Below the pieces are notes generated by a model that worked only from the letters and a program-made list of their open reading frames with translations, did no database searches and had not been told where the DNA came from. From NCBI GenBank assembly GCA_041687435.1, contig JAWLBX010000009.1:1-64000 (forward strand): a DNA stretch of 64,000 nucleotides. The letters run 5' to 3'. The first letter of the stretch is position 1. Each line of letters opens with the position of its first letter. Position numbers and translations under genes: made by a program. Below are positions 34,950 through 43,274 of the stretch, in pieces. The stretch is from JACKII01 sp041687435. GTDB taxonomy: Bacteria > Pseudomonadota > Alphaproteobacteria > Bin95.

Positions 34950-36236
34950 ATGACTGATTACAAAGTCGCCGATATCGGCTTGGCCGATTGGGGCCGCAAA
35001 GAAATTGAGATCGCCCAGACCGAAATGCCCGGCCTGATGGCGCTGCGCAAAGAGTTTGGCGCGAAGAAGCCGTTGAAGGGTGCCCGCATCGCCGGCTGCC
35101 TGCACATGACCATTCAGACCGCGGTTCTGATCGAAACGCTGACCGCGCTGGGTGCCGAGGTGCGTTGGTCGTCCTGCAACATCTTCTCGACGCAGGATCA
35201 GGCCGCCGCCGCCATCGCCGCCACCGGCGTTCCCGTCTTTGCCTGGAAGGGCGAGACGGAAGAAGAATACGAGTGGTGCATCGATCAGACCATCAAAGGG
35301 CCGAACGGCTGGCATCCCAACATGATCCTCGATGATGGCGGCGACCTGACGCTGATCATGCACGAGAAGTTCCCGCAGTTGATGGAGGACGTCAAAGGCG
35401 TCTCCGAGGAGACCACCACCGGCGTCCACCGTCTTTATGAGATGGCGAAGGCCGGCAAGCTGCTGGTGCCCGCGATCAACGTGAACGACTCGGTCACCAA
35501 GTCGAAGTTCGACAACCTCTATGGCTGCCGCGAAAGCCTCGTCGATGGCCTGAAGCGCGCCACCGACGTTATGCTGGCCGGCAAGGTCGCCGTGGTTTGC
35601 GGCTATGGCGATGTCGGCAAGGGCTCGGCGGAAAGCCTGCGCAGCCAGGGCGCCCGCGTGGTCGTGACCGAAATCGACCCGATCTGTGCGTTGCAGGCGG
35701 CCATGGCCGGCTACGACGTCAAGACGATTGAGGATGTGGTCTCCACTGCCGACATCTTCGTCACCGCCACTGGCAACAAGGACATCATCACCGCCGACCA
35801 CATGCGGCAGATGAAGGACCGGGCCATTGTCTGCAACATCGGCCACTTCGATAACGAGATCGATGTCGCGGGTCTTCGCAACCACAAATGGCACAATGTG
35901 AAGCCGCAGGTTGACGAGATCGAATTCCCGGACGGCAAGCGCATCATCCTGCTGGCCGAGGGGCGTCTGGTGAATCTTGGCTGCGCCACCGGCCACCCGA
36001 GCTTCGTGATGTCCGCCAGCTTCACCAACCAGGTGCTGGCTCAGATGGAGCTTTGGAACAATAACAACAAGTATGACAAGCAGGTCTACGTGTTGCCGAA
36101 GCATCTGGACGAGAAGGTTGCAGCCTTGCATCTGGACAAGCTGGGTGTGAAGCTCACCAAACTTTCCCCGGATCAGGCCGCCTATCTCGGCATTGACAGC
36201 AAGGGGCCGTTCAAGCCGGAAGCCTACCGCTACTAA
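34950..36236 (+). CDS. ahcY: Adenosylhomocysteinase
   Basis: AhcY (428 aa) hydrolyses S-adenosylhomocysteine to homocysteine and adenosine, removing the inhibitory product of methylation. The NAD-binding motif VCGYGDVGKGSAESL lies near residue 214, and the substrate stretch HMTIQTAVLIETL near residue 50. The C-terminus ending GPFKPEAYRY is the conserved family end that completes the NAD site of the neighbouring subunit. A strong GAGGAGG ribosome-binding site precedes the ATG. A hairpin terminator follows. Confidence 0.98.
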   Translation: MTDYKVADIGLADWGRKEIEIAQTEMPGLMALRKEFGAKKPLKGARIAGCLHMTIQTAVLIETLTALGAEVRWSSCNIFSTQDQAAAAIAATGVPVFAWKGETEEEYEWCIDQTIKGPNGWHPNMILDDGGDLTLIMHEKFPQLMEDVKGVSEETTTGVHRLYEMAKAGKLLVPAINVNDSVTKSKFDNLYGCRESLVDGLKRATDVMLAGKVAVVCGYGDVGKGSAESLRSQGARVVVTEIDPICALQAAMAGYDVKTIEDVVSTADIFVTATGNKDIITADHMRQMKDRAIVCNIGHFDNEIDVAGLRNHKWHNVKPQVDEIEFPDGKRIILLAEGRLVNLGCATGHPSFVMSASFTNQVLAQMELWNNNNKYDKQVYVLPKHLDEKVAALHLDKLGVKLTKLSPDQAAYLGIDSKGPFKPEAYRY

Positions 36237-36262
36237 ATCCGGTTCGGCCTTGGCCGTCTCGG

Positions 36263-36302
36263 AAGCGCTGCTTGGCCGTTGCCAGGCGGCGCTTTCTGTT
36301 TT
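36263..36302 (+). terminator. Intrinsic terminator after ahcY
   Basis: AAGCGC (36263-36268) pairs with GCGCTT (36289-36294), with an inner TTGGC/GCCAG stem. It is followed by TCTGTTTT. It lies 27 bp after the ahcY stop and separates it from the DivL-like gene. Confidence 0.6.
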
Positions 36303-36355
36303 AGCGTACTCGCGTTATGGTTGTTTTATCGTGATTTTTAGGGCGAGGGCCGCGA

Positions 36356-38392
36356 TTGACGAGCGCGTTGTTGTTTGGATGGACGGTAGAGGCTGTTGCC
36401 TGGTCCCTGGCCATCGCGGCATCTGGTGGCGTGGCGGTATCGTGGCTGCGCCGGCGCAAACGGGCCGGGCTCGCCGTTCGTCCGTCCGCTCTTCCGCCTG
36501 CAACCGGCATGCCTTTGAACCCCGCAATGCTGACCTATGACCGGGCCGACCGGCAGCGGTTTGATGCTGTCTTCGGGCAATGGCCTTACCCCGCCTGGCT
36601 GCGCGCCCCCGACCTGAGCCTGATCCGGGTGAATGCTGCCTATGCCCGGGCGGTCGGCGCGCCGGATGCGGTGACCGCGGCGGTTCTCGGGCAGGAACTG
36701 GGGCAGGGGCAGCCTGGCGCTGCCGCACGTTCGCTTGCGGACCGCGCCCGGCGGACCGGTGTAGAGCAGACCGAGAGCGCATCGGCAGTCGTCCAGGGTG
36801 TCCGCCGGCTTTACCAATTGACCGAACGGCCGTTGGGCGATGGCTGGATTTTCGGCACCGCACAGGACATGTCCGCCATCGACGCCCTGCAATCCGATCT
36901 TTTCACCCATATGGAAGCGCACCAGGAGGTGCTGGAGCAGTTGCGGGCCGGCGTCGCCGTGTTCGATGGCGAGCGGCGGCTGCGCTTTCTCAACCGCGCC
37001 TATGCCGATCTTTGGGGGCTGGATTACGACTGGCTAGCCGGCAACCCGCTGATGAGCGAGGTGCTGGAAATCTTGCGACAGAAGCGCCGGCTGCCGGAAG
37101 TGACCGACTTTGCCGACTTCCGTCGCCGCATGGAACGACGGTTCCAAACCCTGGTGGAGCCGGAGGAACGGCTGATCCACCTGCCGGACGACCGGTGCTT
37201 CCGCGAGGTGGCGGCCCCGCACCCGCTCGGTGGCCTGCTGTTCGTGTTGGAGGACGTGACCGACCGGCTGGCGCTGGAAAGCAGCTACAATACCCTGATC
37301 GCGGTGCAGCGCGGCATCCTCGACCAGTTGGCCGATGGCGTCGCCGCATTCGGCAGCGATGGCCGGGTGCGGGTGTTCAATCCGGCCTTTCTGCACCTGC
37401 TGGGCTTTGCCGAATCCCGTTTCGACGCCGGCCTGCATATCGCCGAACTGCTCGACCGGCTGGCGCCGATGGCAGCGCAGACCGACGACTGGCAGCGGTT
37501 CCGCGAGGCAGCCGCCTACGCCGTCACCGGGCGGGAGGCGGTCAGCCGCCGGCTGTTTCTGGCCGATGGGCGGGTGCTAGATATGGCCTGCGCGCCGCTA
37601 TCCGACGGTAGCGTGCTGATGCGGATGCGCGACATCACCGACACCCACAATGTCGAGCGGGTGCTGCTGGAGCGGAATGCGGCGCTGGAGGAGGCGAATC
37701 GCCTGAAGACCGATTTTCTGGCCAATGCCAGCTATGAACTGCGCACGCCGCTCACCACCATCTCCGGCTTTACCGAGTTGCTGCAATCGGATGTCGGCGG
37801 GCAACTCACCCCGACTCAACGGGACTATCTGACCGGCATCATGGAGGCGTCGGACTCGCTGGGGGCGCTGATCGACAGCGTGCTGGATGTATCCTTGGGC
37901 GAGGCGGGGCAGTGGGATGCAGGGTCGGCGGAAATCGCGCTGGCGCCGGTGATCCACTCGGTCGCCGCGGTCGTCCGCCCGCAGATCGAGGCGCAGGGGC
38001 TGGCCCTCAATATTTTCACGGCGCCGGGCCTGCCAACCATCCAGGCGGACGAGCGGCGGCTGCGCCAGCTGGTGTTCAACCTGATGTCGAGCGCCGCTCG
38101 GCACAATCGCGGCGCTGCCCAGATCGACCTGACCTGCCGCGCCGGCCCGCAATGGGTCGAAATTGCCGTTGGCATGCACGCGCCGGGCTATCGCCCCGAC
38201 CATCACATCATCGAGAACGAGCTGGGCCTTACGCTGGTGCAGCGGCTGGCCGTGCTGCATGGCGGGCGGATGTTCATCGACCGGACCGGCCCTGCCGACG
38301 CGCGCATCGTCTGCCAGTTGCCACCCCGCCGCCGCCCGCTGGACCTGGCGGCGTCCGATCCGGCCACGCGGTCCAGCGTAGCCGCGCAATAG
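36356..38392 (+). CDS. divL: DivL-like PAS/histidine-kinase-like protein with Tyr at the phospho-acceptor site
   Basis: This 678-aa protein has an N-terminal membrane segment (about residues 10-30), several PAS-like regions (about 70-170, 195-315, 320-440), then a dimerisation domain and an ATPase-like domain. The H-box reads NASYELRTPL: the invariant histidine is tyrosine (residue 460, codon at 37733-37735), as in Caulobacter DivL, an essential regulator of CckA and the cell cycle. The ATPase part keeps NLMSSA for the N-box but lacks a DxGxG motif, so kinase activity is doubtful. The TTG start at 36356 keeps the membrane segment; ATG 36509 would lose it. Placement after ahcY is common for this gene in alphaproteobacteria. 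Confidence 0.8.
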   Translation: MTSALLFGWTVEAVAWSLAIAASGGVAVSWLRRRKRAGLAVRPSALPPATGMPLNPAMLTYDRADRQRFDAVFGQWPYPAWLRAPDLSLIRVNAAYARAVGAPDAVTAAVLGQELGQGQPGAAARSLADRARRTGVEQTESASAVVQGVRRLYQLTERPLGDGWIFGTAQDMSAIDALQSDLFTHMEAHQEVLEQLRAGVAVFDGERRLRFLNRAYADLWGLDYDWLAGNPLMSEVLEILRQKRRLPEVTDFADFRRRMERRFQTLVEPEERLIHLPDDRCFREVAAPHPLGGLLFVLEDVTDRLALESSYNTLIAVQRGILDQLADGVAAFGSDGRVRVFNPAFLHLLGFAESRFDAGLHIAELLDRLAPMAAQTDDWQRFREAAAYAVTGREAVSRRLFLADGRVLDMACAPLSDGSVLMRMRDITDTHNVERVLLERNAALEEANRLKTDFLANASYELRTPLTTISGFTELLQSDVGGQLTPTQRDYLTGIMEASDSLGALIDSVLDVSLGEAGQWDAGSAEIALAPVIHSVAAVVRPQIEAQGLALNIFTAPGLPTIQADERRLRQLVFNLMSSAARHNRGAAQIDLTCRAGPQWVEIAVGMHAPGYRPDHHIIENELGLTLVQRLAVLHGGRMFIDRTGPADARIVCQLPPRRRPLDLAASDPATRSSVAAQ

Positions 38393-38491
38393 ACCTTATC
38401 GGTTTTGCGGACCGCCTAGCCGTTTTCTTCCGGCGGCGTTTTGGGCTAGTGTCCGCTGCACCCCATAACCAGAACAGAGGCTTGTTGTCCC

Positions 38492-39469
38492 ATGAAAGTC
38501 CATGCATTCCGTTTTGCCAAAACCGGCGGCCCCGAGGTTCTCGAATGGCAGGAGGTCGAAGTCGGCAAGCCGGGCGCGGGGGAGGTGCTGGTACGCAACC
38601 ACGCCGTCGGCCTGAACTATATCGACACCTACCACCGCTCCGGCCTGTATCCGCTGCCGATGCCCTCCGGCATCGGCCTGGAAGGCGCCGGCGTGGTGGA
38701 GGACGTGGGCGATGGCGTCACCAACGTGAAGTTTGGCGACCGCGTTTCCTACGGCACCGGCCCGCTTGGCGCCTATGCCGAGGCGCGCATCATGCCGGCA
38801 GCCAACGTGTTGAAACTTCCGGATGAGATTCCGTTCGAGACCGGCGCGGCCATGATGCTGAAAGGCATGACGGTCGAATACCTGTTGCACCGCACGTTCG
38901 AGGTGCAGGGCGGCCAGACCGTGCTGTTCCAGGCGGCAGCAGGCGGCGTCGGCCTGATCGCCGGCCAATGGCTGAAGGCGCTGGGCGTCACTGCCATCGG
39001 CACCGCCGGCGGGCCGGAGAAATGTGCGCTGGCCAAGGCCAACGGCTATGCCCACGTCATCGACTACACGAAGGAAGACGTTGCCAAGCGCGTGCGCGAG
39101 CTGACGGATGGCAAGGGCGTGCCGGTGGTCTATGACTCCGTCGGCAAGTCCACCTGGGAAGGCTCGCTGGATTGCCTGAGCCCGCGCGGCCTGATGGTGA
39201 CCTTCGGCAATGCCTCCGGCCCGGTGGATGGTGTGAACCTGGGCATTCTGGGCGCCAAGGGTTCGCTCTATGTCACCCGGCCGTCGCTGATGGCCTATAC
39301 CGGCACGCGGGGGGATCTTGAGCTTTCCGCCGGGCGCCTGTTCGCCATGGTCTCCAGCGGCAAGGTTCAGGTCAAGGTCAACCAGACCTACCCGTTGGCG
39401 GAGGCGGCCCAGGCCCACCGCGATCTGGAAAGCCGCAAGACCACCGGCTCGACCGTGTTCACGGTCTGA
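38492..39469 (+). CDS. NADPH:quinone oxidoreductase family protein
   Basis: This 325-aa zinc-independent medium-chain dehydrogenase reduces quinones or enones with NADPH. The N-terminal GroES-like part contains NHAVGLNYIDTYHRSGLYPLPMPSGIGLEGAG, typical of the QOR group. The Rossmann motif is QAAAGGVGLIAGQW (about 145-160). No zinc-ligand cysteines are present. The physiological substrate is not evident. It stands alone between the DivL-like gene and a tiny membrane ORF. Confidence 0.92.
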   Translation: MKVHAFRFAKTGGPEVLEWQEVEVGKPGAGEVLVRNHAVGLNYIDTYHRSGLYPLPMPSGIGLEGAGVVEDVGDGVTNVKFGDRVSYGTGPLGAYAEARIMPAANVLKLPDEIPFETGAAMMLKGMTVEYLLHRTFEVQGGQTVLFQAAAGGVGLIAGQWLKALGVTAIGTAGGPEKCALAKANGYAHVIDYTKEDVAKRVRELTDGKGVPVVYDSVGKSTWEGSLDCLSPRGLMVTFGNASGPVDGVNLGILGAKGSLYVTRPSLMAYTGTRGDLELSAGRLFAMVSSGKVQVKVNQTYPLAEAAQAHRDLESRKTTGSTVFTV

Positions 39470-39680
39470 GGGCCGCGGCGCTTGCCCGCCGGACGGCAGG
39501 CGCAAAAGCCCGGCGAATCGGCTATGCTGTCAGGCAGATCAACGGGCGGGGCCGGCGTGGCCCCAGCCCCTTGACCGCGCGAGCAGCAAACGGATTGCTT
39601 GCGGAAAGGGTGGCGTTCAAGACCGTTTCGATCTTGGCGCGCTGTCTCACCTCGCCGGAGGCTGTGAAAGGTCCAAAGTC

Positions 39681-39821
39681 ATGAATCGCAACATTCTTTA
39701 CCTGGTGATCGCCTTGCTGATCGCCGGCGTCGCCGTGGTCGGCTACATGTATTACGAAGAAAGCCAAAGCGGCGTCAGCATCGAAATTGGCAAGGACGGC
39801 GCCAAGATCGAGGGCAACTAG
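39681..39821 (+). CDS. Small single-pass membrane peptide, function unknown
   Basis: A 46-aa ORF from an ATG at 39681. It has one N-terminal transmembrane helix (LYLVIALLIAGVAVVGYMYY, about residues 6-25) and a short polar tail ending SIEIGKDGAKIEGN. The charge pattern (Asn/Arg before, acidic after) suggests N-in orientation. It is followed by a long perfect hairpin. I recall similar tiny helical ORFs in alphaproteobacterial genomes but cannot name a family. Confidence 0.55.
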   Translation: MNRNILYLVIALLIAGVAVVGYMYYEESQSGVSIEIGKDGAKIEGN

Positions 39822-39829
39822 CCTGCCCC

Positions 39830-39864
39830 GGCTCTGCCAATGGTGCACAAGCACTGGCAGAGCC
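39830..39864 (+). terminator. Hairpin after the small membrane ORF
   Basis: GGCTCTGCCA (39830-39839) pairs perfectly with TGGCAGAGCC (39855-39864), and GTGC/GCAC extends the stem inside the loop. It lies 9 bp after the stop codon. There is no T tract, so termination may need Rho or may not be its job. Confidence 0.45.
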
Positions 39865-39897
39865 GCTGTCCCTTCCAAACTCCGCCAGCGGTTATGA

Positions 39898-39924
39898 CAT
39901 GAGGAAAAATCTCATTTCCTCATG
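39898..39924. repeat. 10-bp perfect inverted repeat
   Basis: CATGAGGAAA (39898-39907) and TTTCCTCATG (39915-39924) flank 7 nt. The repeat overlaps the last codons of the minus-strand ORF 39912-40157 and could form a hairpin at the end of its transcript. Confidence 0.5.
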
Positions 39925-40157
39925 GTCAGATACAAGGCGAAAGCGGCGGCAAGAACGATCGCCAAAATGACGGCCCAATAGAAATTGGACAGAACCGTTA
40001 GCACTGCACCGCCAACCAATGTGACAAGCGCATCGAGAATTTTTAAGGGGAGGGGGTGCAACGACCTGATCCTTGGGTTTGCCAAATGCAAATCTATCAA
40101 TTGTTGAATTTGGATATCAACACCGGCGACGCAAATAGTCCCTGCAGGCAGTATCAT
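39912..40157 (-). CDS. Hypothetical small membrane protein
   Basis: An 81-aa ORF with a hydrophobic C-terminal half (about residues 40-77, two possible helices). The start MILPAGTICVAGVDIQIQQL is uncertain. The base composition is less GC-rich than the neighbours and no family is recognised. The ORF may be real because of its membrane-protein pattern and the hairpin at its end, but support is weak. Confidence 0.3.
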   Translation of the reverse strand: MILPAGTICVAGVDIQIQQLIDLHLANPRIRSLHPLPLKILDALVTLVGGAVLTVLSNFYWAVILAIVLAAAFALYLTMRK

Positions 40158-40237
40158 CGCCTGGGCGCTGTGCCAACAACCGGGCGGAATTTCGTTGCCG
40201 AACCGGCAGCTTTGCCCTATCGTCCCGTCCTTGGAAT

Positions 40238-40312
40238 GCGGGTGTAGTTCAGTGGTAGAACGTCAGCTTCCCAAGCTGAATGTCGTCGGTTCGATCCCGA
40301 TCACCCGCTCCA
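40238..40312 (+). tRNA. tRNA-Gly (anticodon CCC)
   Basis: A 75-nt tRNA with encoded CCA. The acceptor stem is GCGGGTG/CACCCGC, the D arm GTTCAGTGGTAGAAC, the anticodon stem TCAGC/GCTGA with loop TTCCCAA (anticodon CCC), and the T arm GTCGG-TTCGATC-CCGAT. It reads GGG codons. No attachment-site duplication of its 3' end was noticed elsewhere in the window. Confidence 0.93.
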
Positions 40313-40360
40313 GTTTTCCGGGCATCGGCCAGCGCGAACCGTAGCTGAGGCCCAGGACCC

Positions 40361-40846
40361 ATGCCCCAACTTCTCATCGTCTATCACTCCCGCACCGGCG
40401 GCGCGCGCCAGATGGCCGAGGCGGCGGCGGCGGCGGCGGAAGCCGAAACTCCGACGGTGCTCAAGCCCGCGGATGAGGCCGGGCCGGACGATTTGCTGGC
40501 CGCCGGCGGCTATATCTTTTGCGCGCCGGAGAACCTGGCCGCACTTTCCGGGGTGATGAAGGATTTCTTCGACCGCTGCTATTATCCGGTCCTGGGGCAG
40601 ATCGAAGGGCGCCCCTATGCCCAGATGGTTTGCGCCGGCTCGGACGGGGAGAATGCGGCGCGCCAGACGCAGCGCATCGTCACCGGCTGGCGGCTGAAAA
40701 TGGTGCAGGAACCGTTGATCGTCTGCACCCGCGCCCAGACGCCGGAGGCCATTCTCGCGCCCAAAACCATCGCCGAGGACGACCTTGCCCGCTGCCGCGA
40801 ACTTGGCTCCGCCATGGCGGCGGGCCTTGCGCTGGGCGTGTTCTGA
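40361..40846 (+). CDS. Flavodoxin-like / NAD(P)H-dependent FMN reductase family protein
   Basis: This 161-aa protein has a flavodoxin fold. The N-terminal LLIVYHSRTGGARQMAEAAA is the FMN phosphate-binding loop. GYIFCAPENLAALSGVMKDFFDRCYY matches the isoalloxazine-binding region of WrbA-like or flavodoxin-like oxidoreductases. The partner is unknown. It begins 48 bp after the tRNA and is followed by the deazaflavin-type reductase, possibly one transcript. Confidence 0.8.
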   Translation: MPQLLIVYHSRTGGARQMAEAAAAAAEAETPTVLKPADEAGPDDLLAAGGYIFCAPENLAALSGVMKDFFDRCYYPVLGQIEGRPYAQMVCAGSDGENAARQTQRIVTGWRLKMVQEPLIVCTRAQTPEAILAPKTIAEDDLARCRELGSAMAAGLALGVF

Positions 40847-40928
40847 CCAGGGGCGCCCCTGGCGCTTGCCGTCCGGCCGTGGCAGACTTCGCCCCGTCCC
40901 GCCAATCAACGACAACCGAGGAAACACC

Positions 40929-41363
40929 ATGCCAGAATACATTCCGCCAGCCATCGACTGGGTGCGCGAACAGGTCGAGCTTTATGAGGGCAGCGGCGGC
41001 ACCAAGGGCACGACCCTGCGCGACACCGGGCTGCCGTGCATTATCGTCACCCACAAAGGCAACAAGACCGGCGGCATCCGCAAGATTCCGCTGATGAAGG
41101 TCAAGGTCGACGACAGCTATGTGCTGGTCGGCTCCTACGGCGGCCGCGAGAAAAACCCGGTCTGGGTTTATAACCTGCGCGCCAATCCGGACGTTGAAAT
41201 TCGCGACATGACCGATGTGCACAAGATGCGTGTGCGTGAAGTCAGCGATCCGGCCGAGCGCAAGCGGCTTTGGGAAATTTCCGCGAAAGCGTTTCCGCCC
41301 TATAATGACTATCAGGCGAAGGCGCCGCGCATCATCCCGGTGTTCATCGCCGAGCCGGTCTGA
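40929..41363 (+). CDS. Deazaflavin-dependent nitroreductase (DDN) family protein
   Basis: This 144-aa split-beta-barrel protein belongs to the nitroreductase/quinone reductase (DDN) family that in actinobacteria uses F420H2. The KTGGIRKIPLMKVKVDDSYVLVGSYGG and WVYNLRANPDVEI stretches are the family signature. Whether this organism makes F420 cannot be told from the window; related proteins in proteobacteria may use FMN or have other roles. ATG 40929 follows GAGGAAACACC. Neighbours suggest a small redox or lipid-degradation cluster. Confidence 0.85.
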   Translation: MPEYIPPAIDWVREQVELYEGSGGTKGTTLRDTGLPCIIVTHKGNKTGGIRKIPLMKVKVDDSYVLVGSYGGREKNPVWVYNLRANPDVEIRDMTDVHKMRVREVSDPAERKRLWEISAKAFPPYNDYQAKAPRIIPVFIAEPV

Positions 41364-41372
41364 GCGGCTGGC

Positions 41373-42140
41373 GTGCCGGTTGAATTCCGCCGTCAGGACG
41401 AATTCGCCATCATCACCCTGAACAGGCCGGAGGCGTTGAACGCGCTGGCGTTTTCGGTGGTGGAGGAGATCGACGCGGCTATCGACCGGGTTGCTGCCAG
41501 CGATGCCCGCGCCGTGATCGTTACCGGCGCCGGCGATCGGGCGTTCTGCGCCGGCGCAGACATTGGCGAATTGCAGAGCCTGCCGCCCATGGCCTTCCGC
41601 AATCAGATGCGGCGAGGGCAGGACGTGTTTGCGCGGCTGGATGCGCTGCCCGTCATCTCGGTCGCGGCGATCAATGGCTTTGCACTGGGCGGCGGGCTGG
41701 AATTGGCGCTGGCCTGCACCTTTCGCGTGGCGGCACCCCATGCACGGCTCGGCCTGCCGGAAATCAAGCTGGGCGCCGTGCCCGGCTATGGCGGAACCCA
41801 GCGGCTGCCGCGGCTGGTGGGGCAGGGCCGGGCAATGGAACTCGTTCTTTCCGGCCGGTTGGCCGATGCGGCAGAGGCAGAGCGTATTGGCCTCGTCAAC
41901 CGGGTGATCGCGGGCGACCTGATGGAGGGCGCCAAGGCTTTTGCCCGCGACTTCACCGGCATGAGCCTGCCGGCGCTGCGCCTCGCGCGGGAGGCGGTGG
42001 CCGGTGCGCTGGACCGTACCATCCCCGATGGCCTGAAGGCAGAGGCCGGCCTAGCGGCGCTTGCCTTCACCCTGGAGGATGCGAGGGAGGGCACCAGCGC
42101 CTTTCTCGAAAAACGCAAGCCGGTGTTTCGCGACCGCTAG
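41373..42140 (+). CDS. Enoyl-CoA hydratase/isomerase
   Basis: This 255-aa crotonase-fold protein hydrates enoyl-CoA in beta-oxidation. The oxyanion-hole motif GDRAFCAGADIGEL lies near residue 57. The glutamate-bearing region LGLPEIKLGAVPGYGGTQRLPRLVG (about 127-151) keeps the first catalytic Glu and has Gly-Tyr at the second site area. The GTG start is 9 bp after the DDN stop, so they are likely co-transcribed. Precise substrate is unknown. Confidence 0.9.
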   Translation: MPVEFRRQDEFAIITLNRPEALNALAFSVVEEIDAAIDRVAASDARAVIVTGAGDRAFCAGADIGELQSLPPMAFRNQMRRGQDVFARLDALPVISVAAINGFALGGGLELALACTFRVAAPHARLGLPEIKLGAVPGYGGTQRLPRLVGQGRAMELVLSGRLADAAEAERIGLVNRVIAGDLMEGAKAFARDFTGMSLPALRLAREAVAGALDRTIPDGLKAEAGLAALAFTLEDAREGTSAFLEKRKPVFRDR

Positions 42141-42163
42141 AGGTGGCACCGCAGAGGGCCAGC

Positions 42164-42192
42164 CCCGGATGGCAGGGGCGCTGCCATCCGGG
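42164..42192. terminator. Hairpin between convergent genes
   Basis: An 11-bp perfect inverted repeat, CCCGGATGGCA (42164-42174) with TGCCATCCGGG (42182-42192) and a 7-nt loop, sits in the 61-bp gap between the convergent enoyl-CoA hydratase and amidohydrolase genes. It could stop transcripts from both sides, although neither side has a T tract. Confidence 0.55.
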
Positions 42193-42201
42193 AGGCTTGC
42201 C

Positions 42202-43263
42202 TCAGTCCATCAGGCCCAGCCGATAGAACCGGTCGGCGGTGCCGGCAAACAGGTCGCGTTTTTCCGAAGCACTGGCGCCTTTGGCAAGAATTTTGCAGGC
42301 GTTCCAATAGGCGCTGTAGGGGTAGCTGCCCTTGTCCACCGGGAAGTTGCTCTCGAACATGCAGCGGTCGGCGCCGAACGCTTCGATGCAGGTCTCGACA
42401 TAAGGCTTCCAGGCATCGGCCAATTCCTGCGCCGCCGGTGGTTTCGGGCGGGCGTGAAAGTCGTAGCCGTTCAGGCGCATGCCGATGCCGCCGACCTTGA
42501 CCGAGACGTTCGGGCAGGTCGCCAGTTCGCGGATCGCCTTTTCCCAATCGCGGAATACCTCGTCCCGCTTGCCGGCATAGGCGTTGATGCCCAACGGCCC
42601 GCCGATGTGGTTCAACACGATCTTCAGGTCCGGAATATCCCGCGCCATCTGGGTCACGTCCGGAATTTGCGGGTGATAGAGCCAGGCCTCGAACGAGAGG
42701 TTCAGCGGCGCCAACTGCCGCAAACCCGCCTGAAAGGTTGGGTCCAGCAGCGCGTGCTGGCCGGGCTGATAGGCGGGGTTGCGCACTTCCGGGTCCGGGT
42801 CCCAGGCGACGATGTGGCGGATGCCGCGGAAGCGGCCATTGCCGGCGGCGACATGCGCCTCCAGCACCGGCTTGACCTTCTCACCCAGAAACATGTCCGC
42901 AAACGAGACGATGCCGGCGCAGGCGACCGTCTTGCCATAGCCGCCGCTGGCGCTCATGGCGGCCACGCCGTTTGCGAATTCGGTCTCGCCGATGGCTTTC
43001 ATCTCCTCCGGCCCGCTGGCGCGGTGCATGGCCCGGCATTGCACGAACACGGTGCCGATGACGTTATGGCCGGAATTGGTGTCTTCCAGCAGATCCGGCA
43101 GCAGGTAGCGCCAATCGGGCCGGTCCCACAAATGGTGGTGCGGGTCGATGATCGGCAGGTCCGGCTCCAGCGCCGGCTCATCGTAAAGCGCCAGCCACTC
43201 GTCGCGCACGCCCAGATAGTGCGAGGCGCCGGAGGCGGTGCTGGTGTCTGGAGTCTTGGCCAT
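42202..43263 (-). CDS. Amidohydrolase family metal-dependent hydrolase
   Basis: This 353-aa TIM-barrel hydrolase of the Amidohydro_2 (2-pyrone-4,6-dicarboxylate lactonase-like) group has the N-terminal metal motif IIDPHHHLWDRP, a central VLNHIGGPLG, and a late MFESNFPVDKG where the last aspartate-type ligand sits. The substrate could be a lactone or aromatic breakdown product. It follows the acyl-CoA ligase by 11 bp on the same strand. Confidence 0.88.
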   Translation of the reverse strand: MAKTPDTSTASGASHYLGVRDEWLALYDEPALEPDLPIIDPHHHLWDRPDWRYLLPDLLEDTNSGHNVIGTVFVQCRAMHRASGPEEMKAIGETEFANGVAAMSASGGYGKTVACAGIVSFADMFLGEKVKPVLEAHVAAGNGRFRGIRHIVAWDPDPEVRNPAYQPGQHALLDPTFQAGLRQLAPLNLSFEAWLYHPQIPDVTQMARDIPDLKIVLNHIGGPLGINAYAGKRDEVFRDWEKAIRELATCPNVSVKVGGIGMRLNGYDFHARPKPPAAQELADAWKPYVETCIEAFGADRCMFESNFPVDKGSYPYSAYWNACKILAKGASASEKRDLFAGTADRFYRLGLMD

Positions 43264-43274
43264 GGGCGTTTCCT

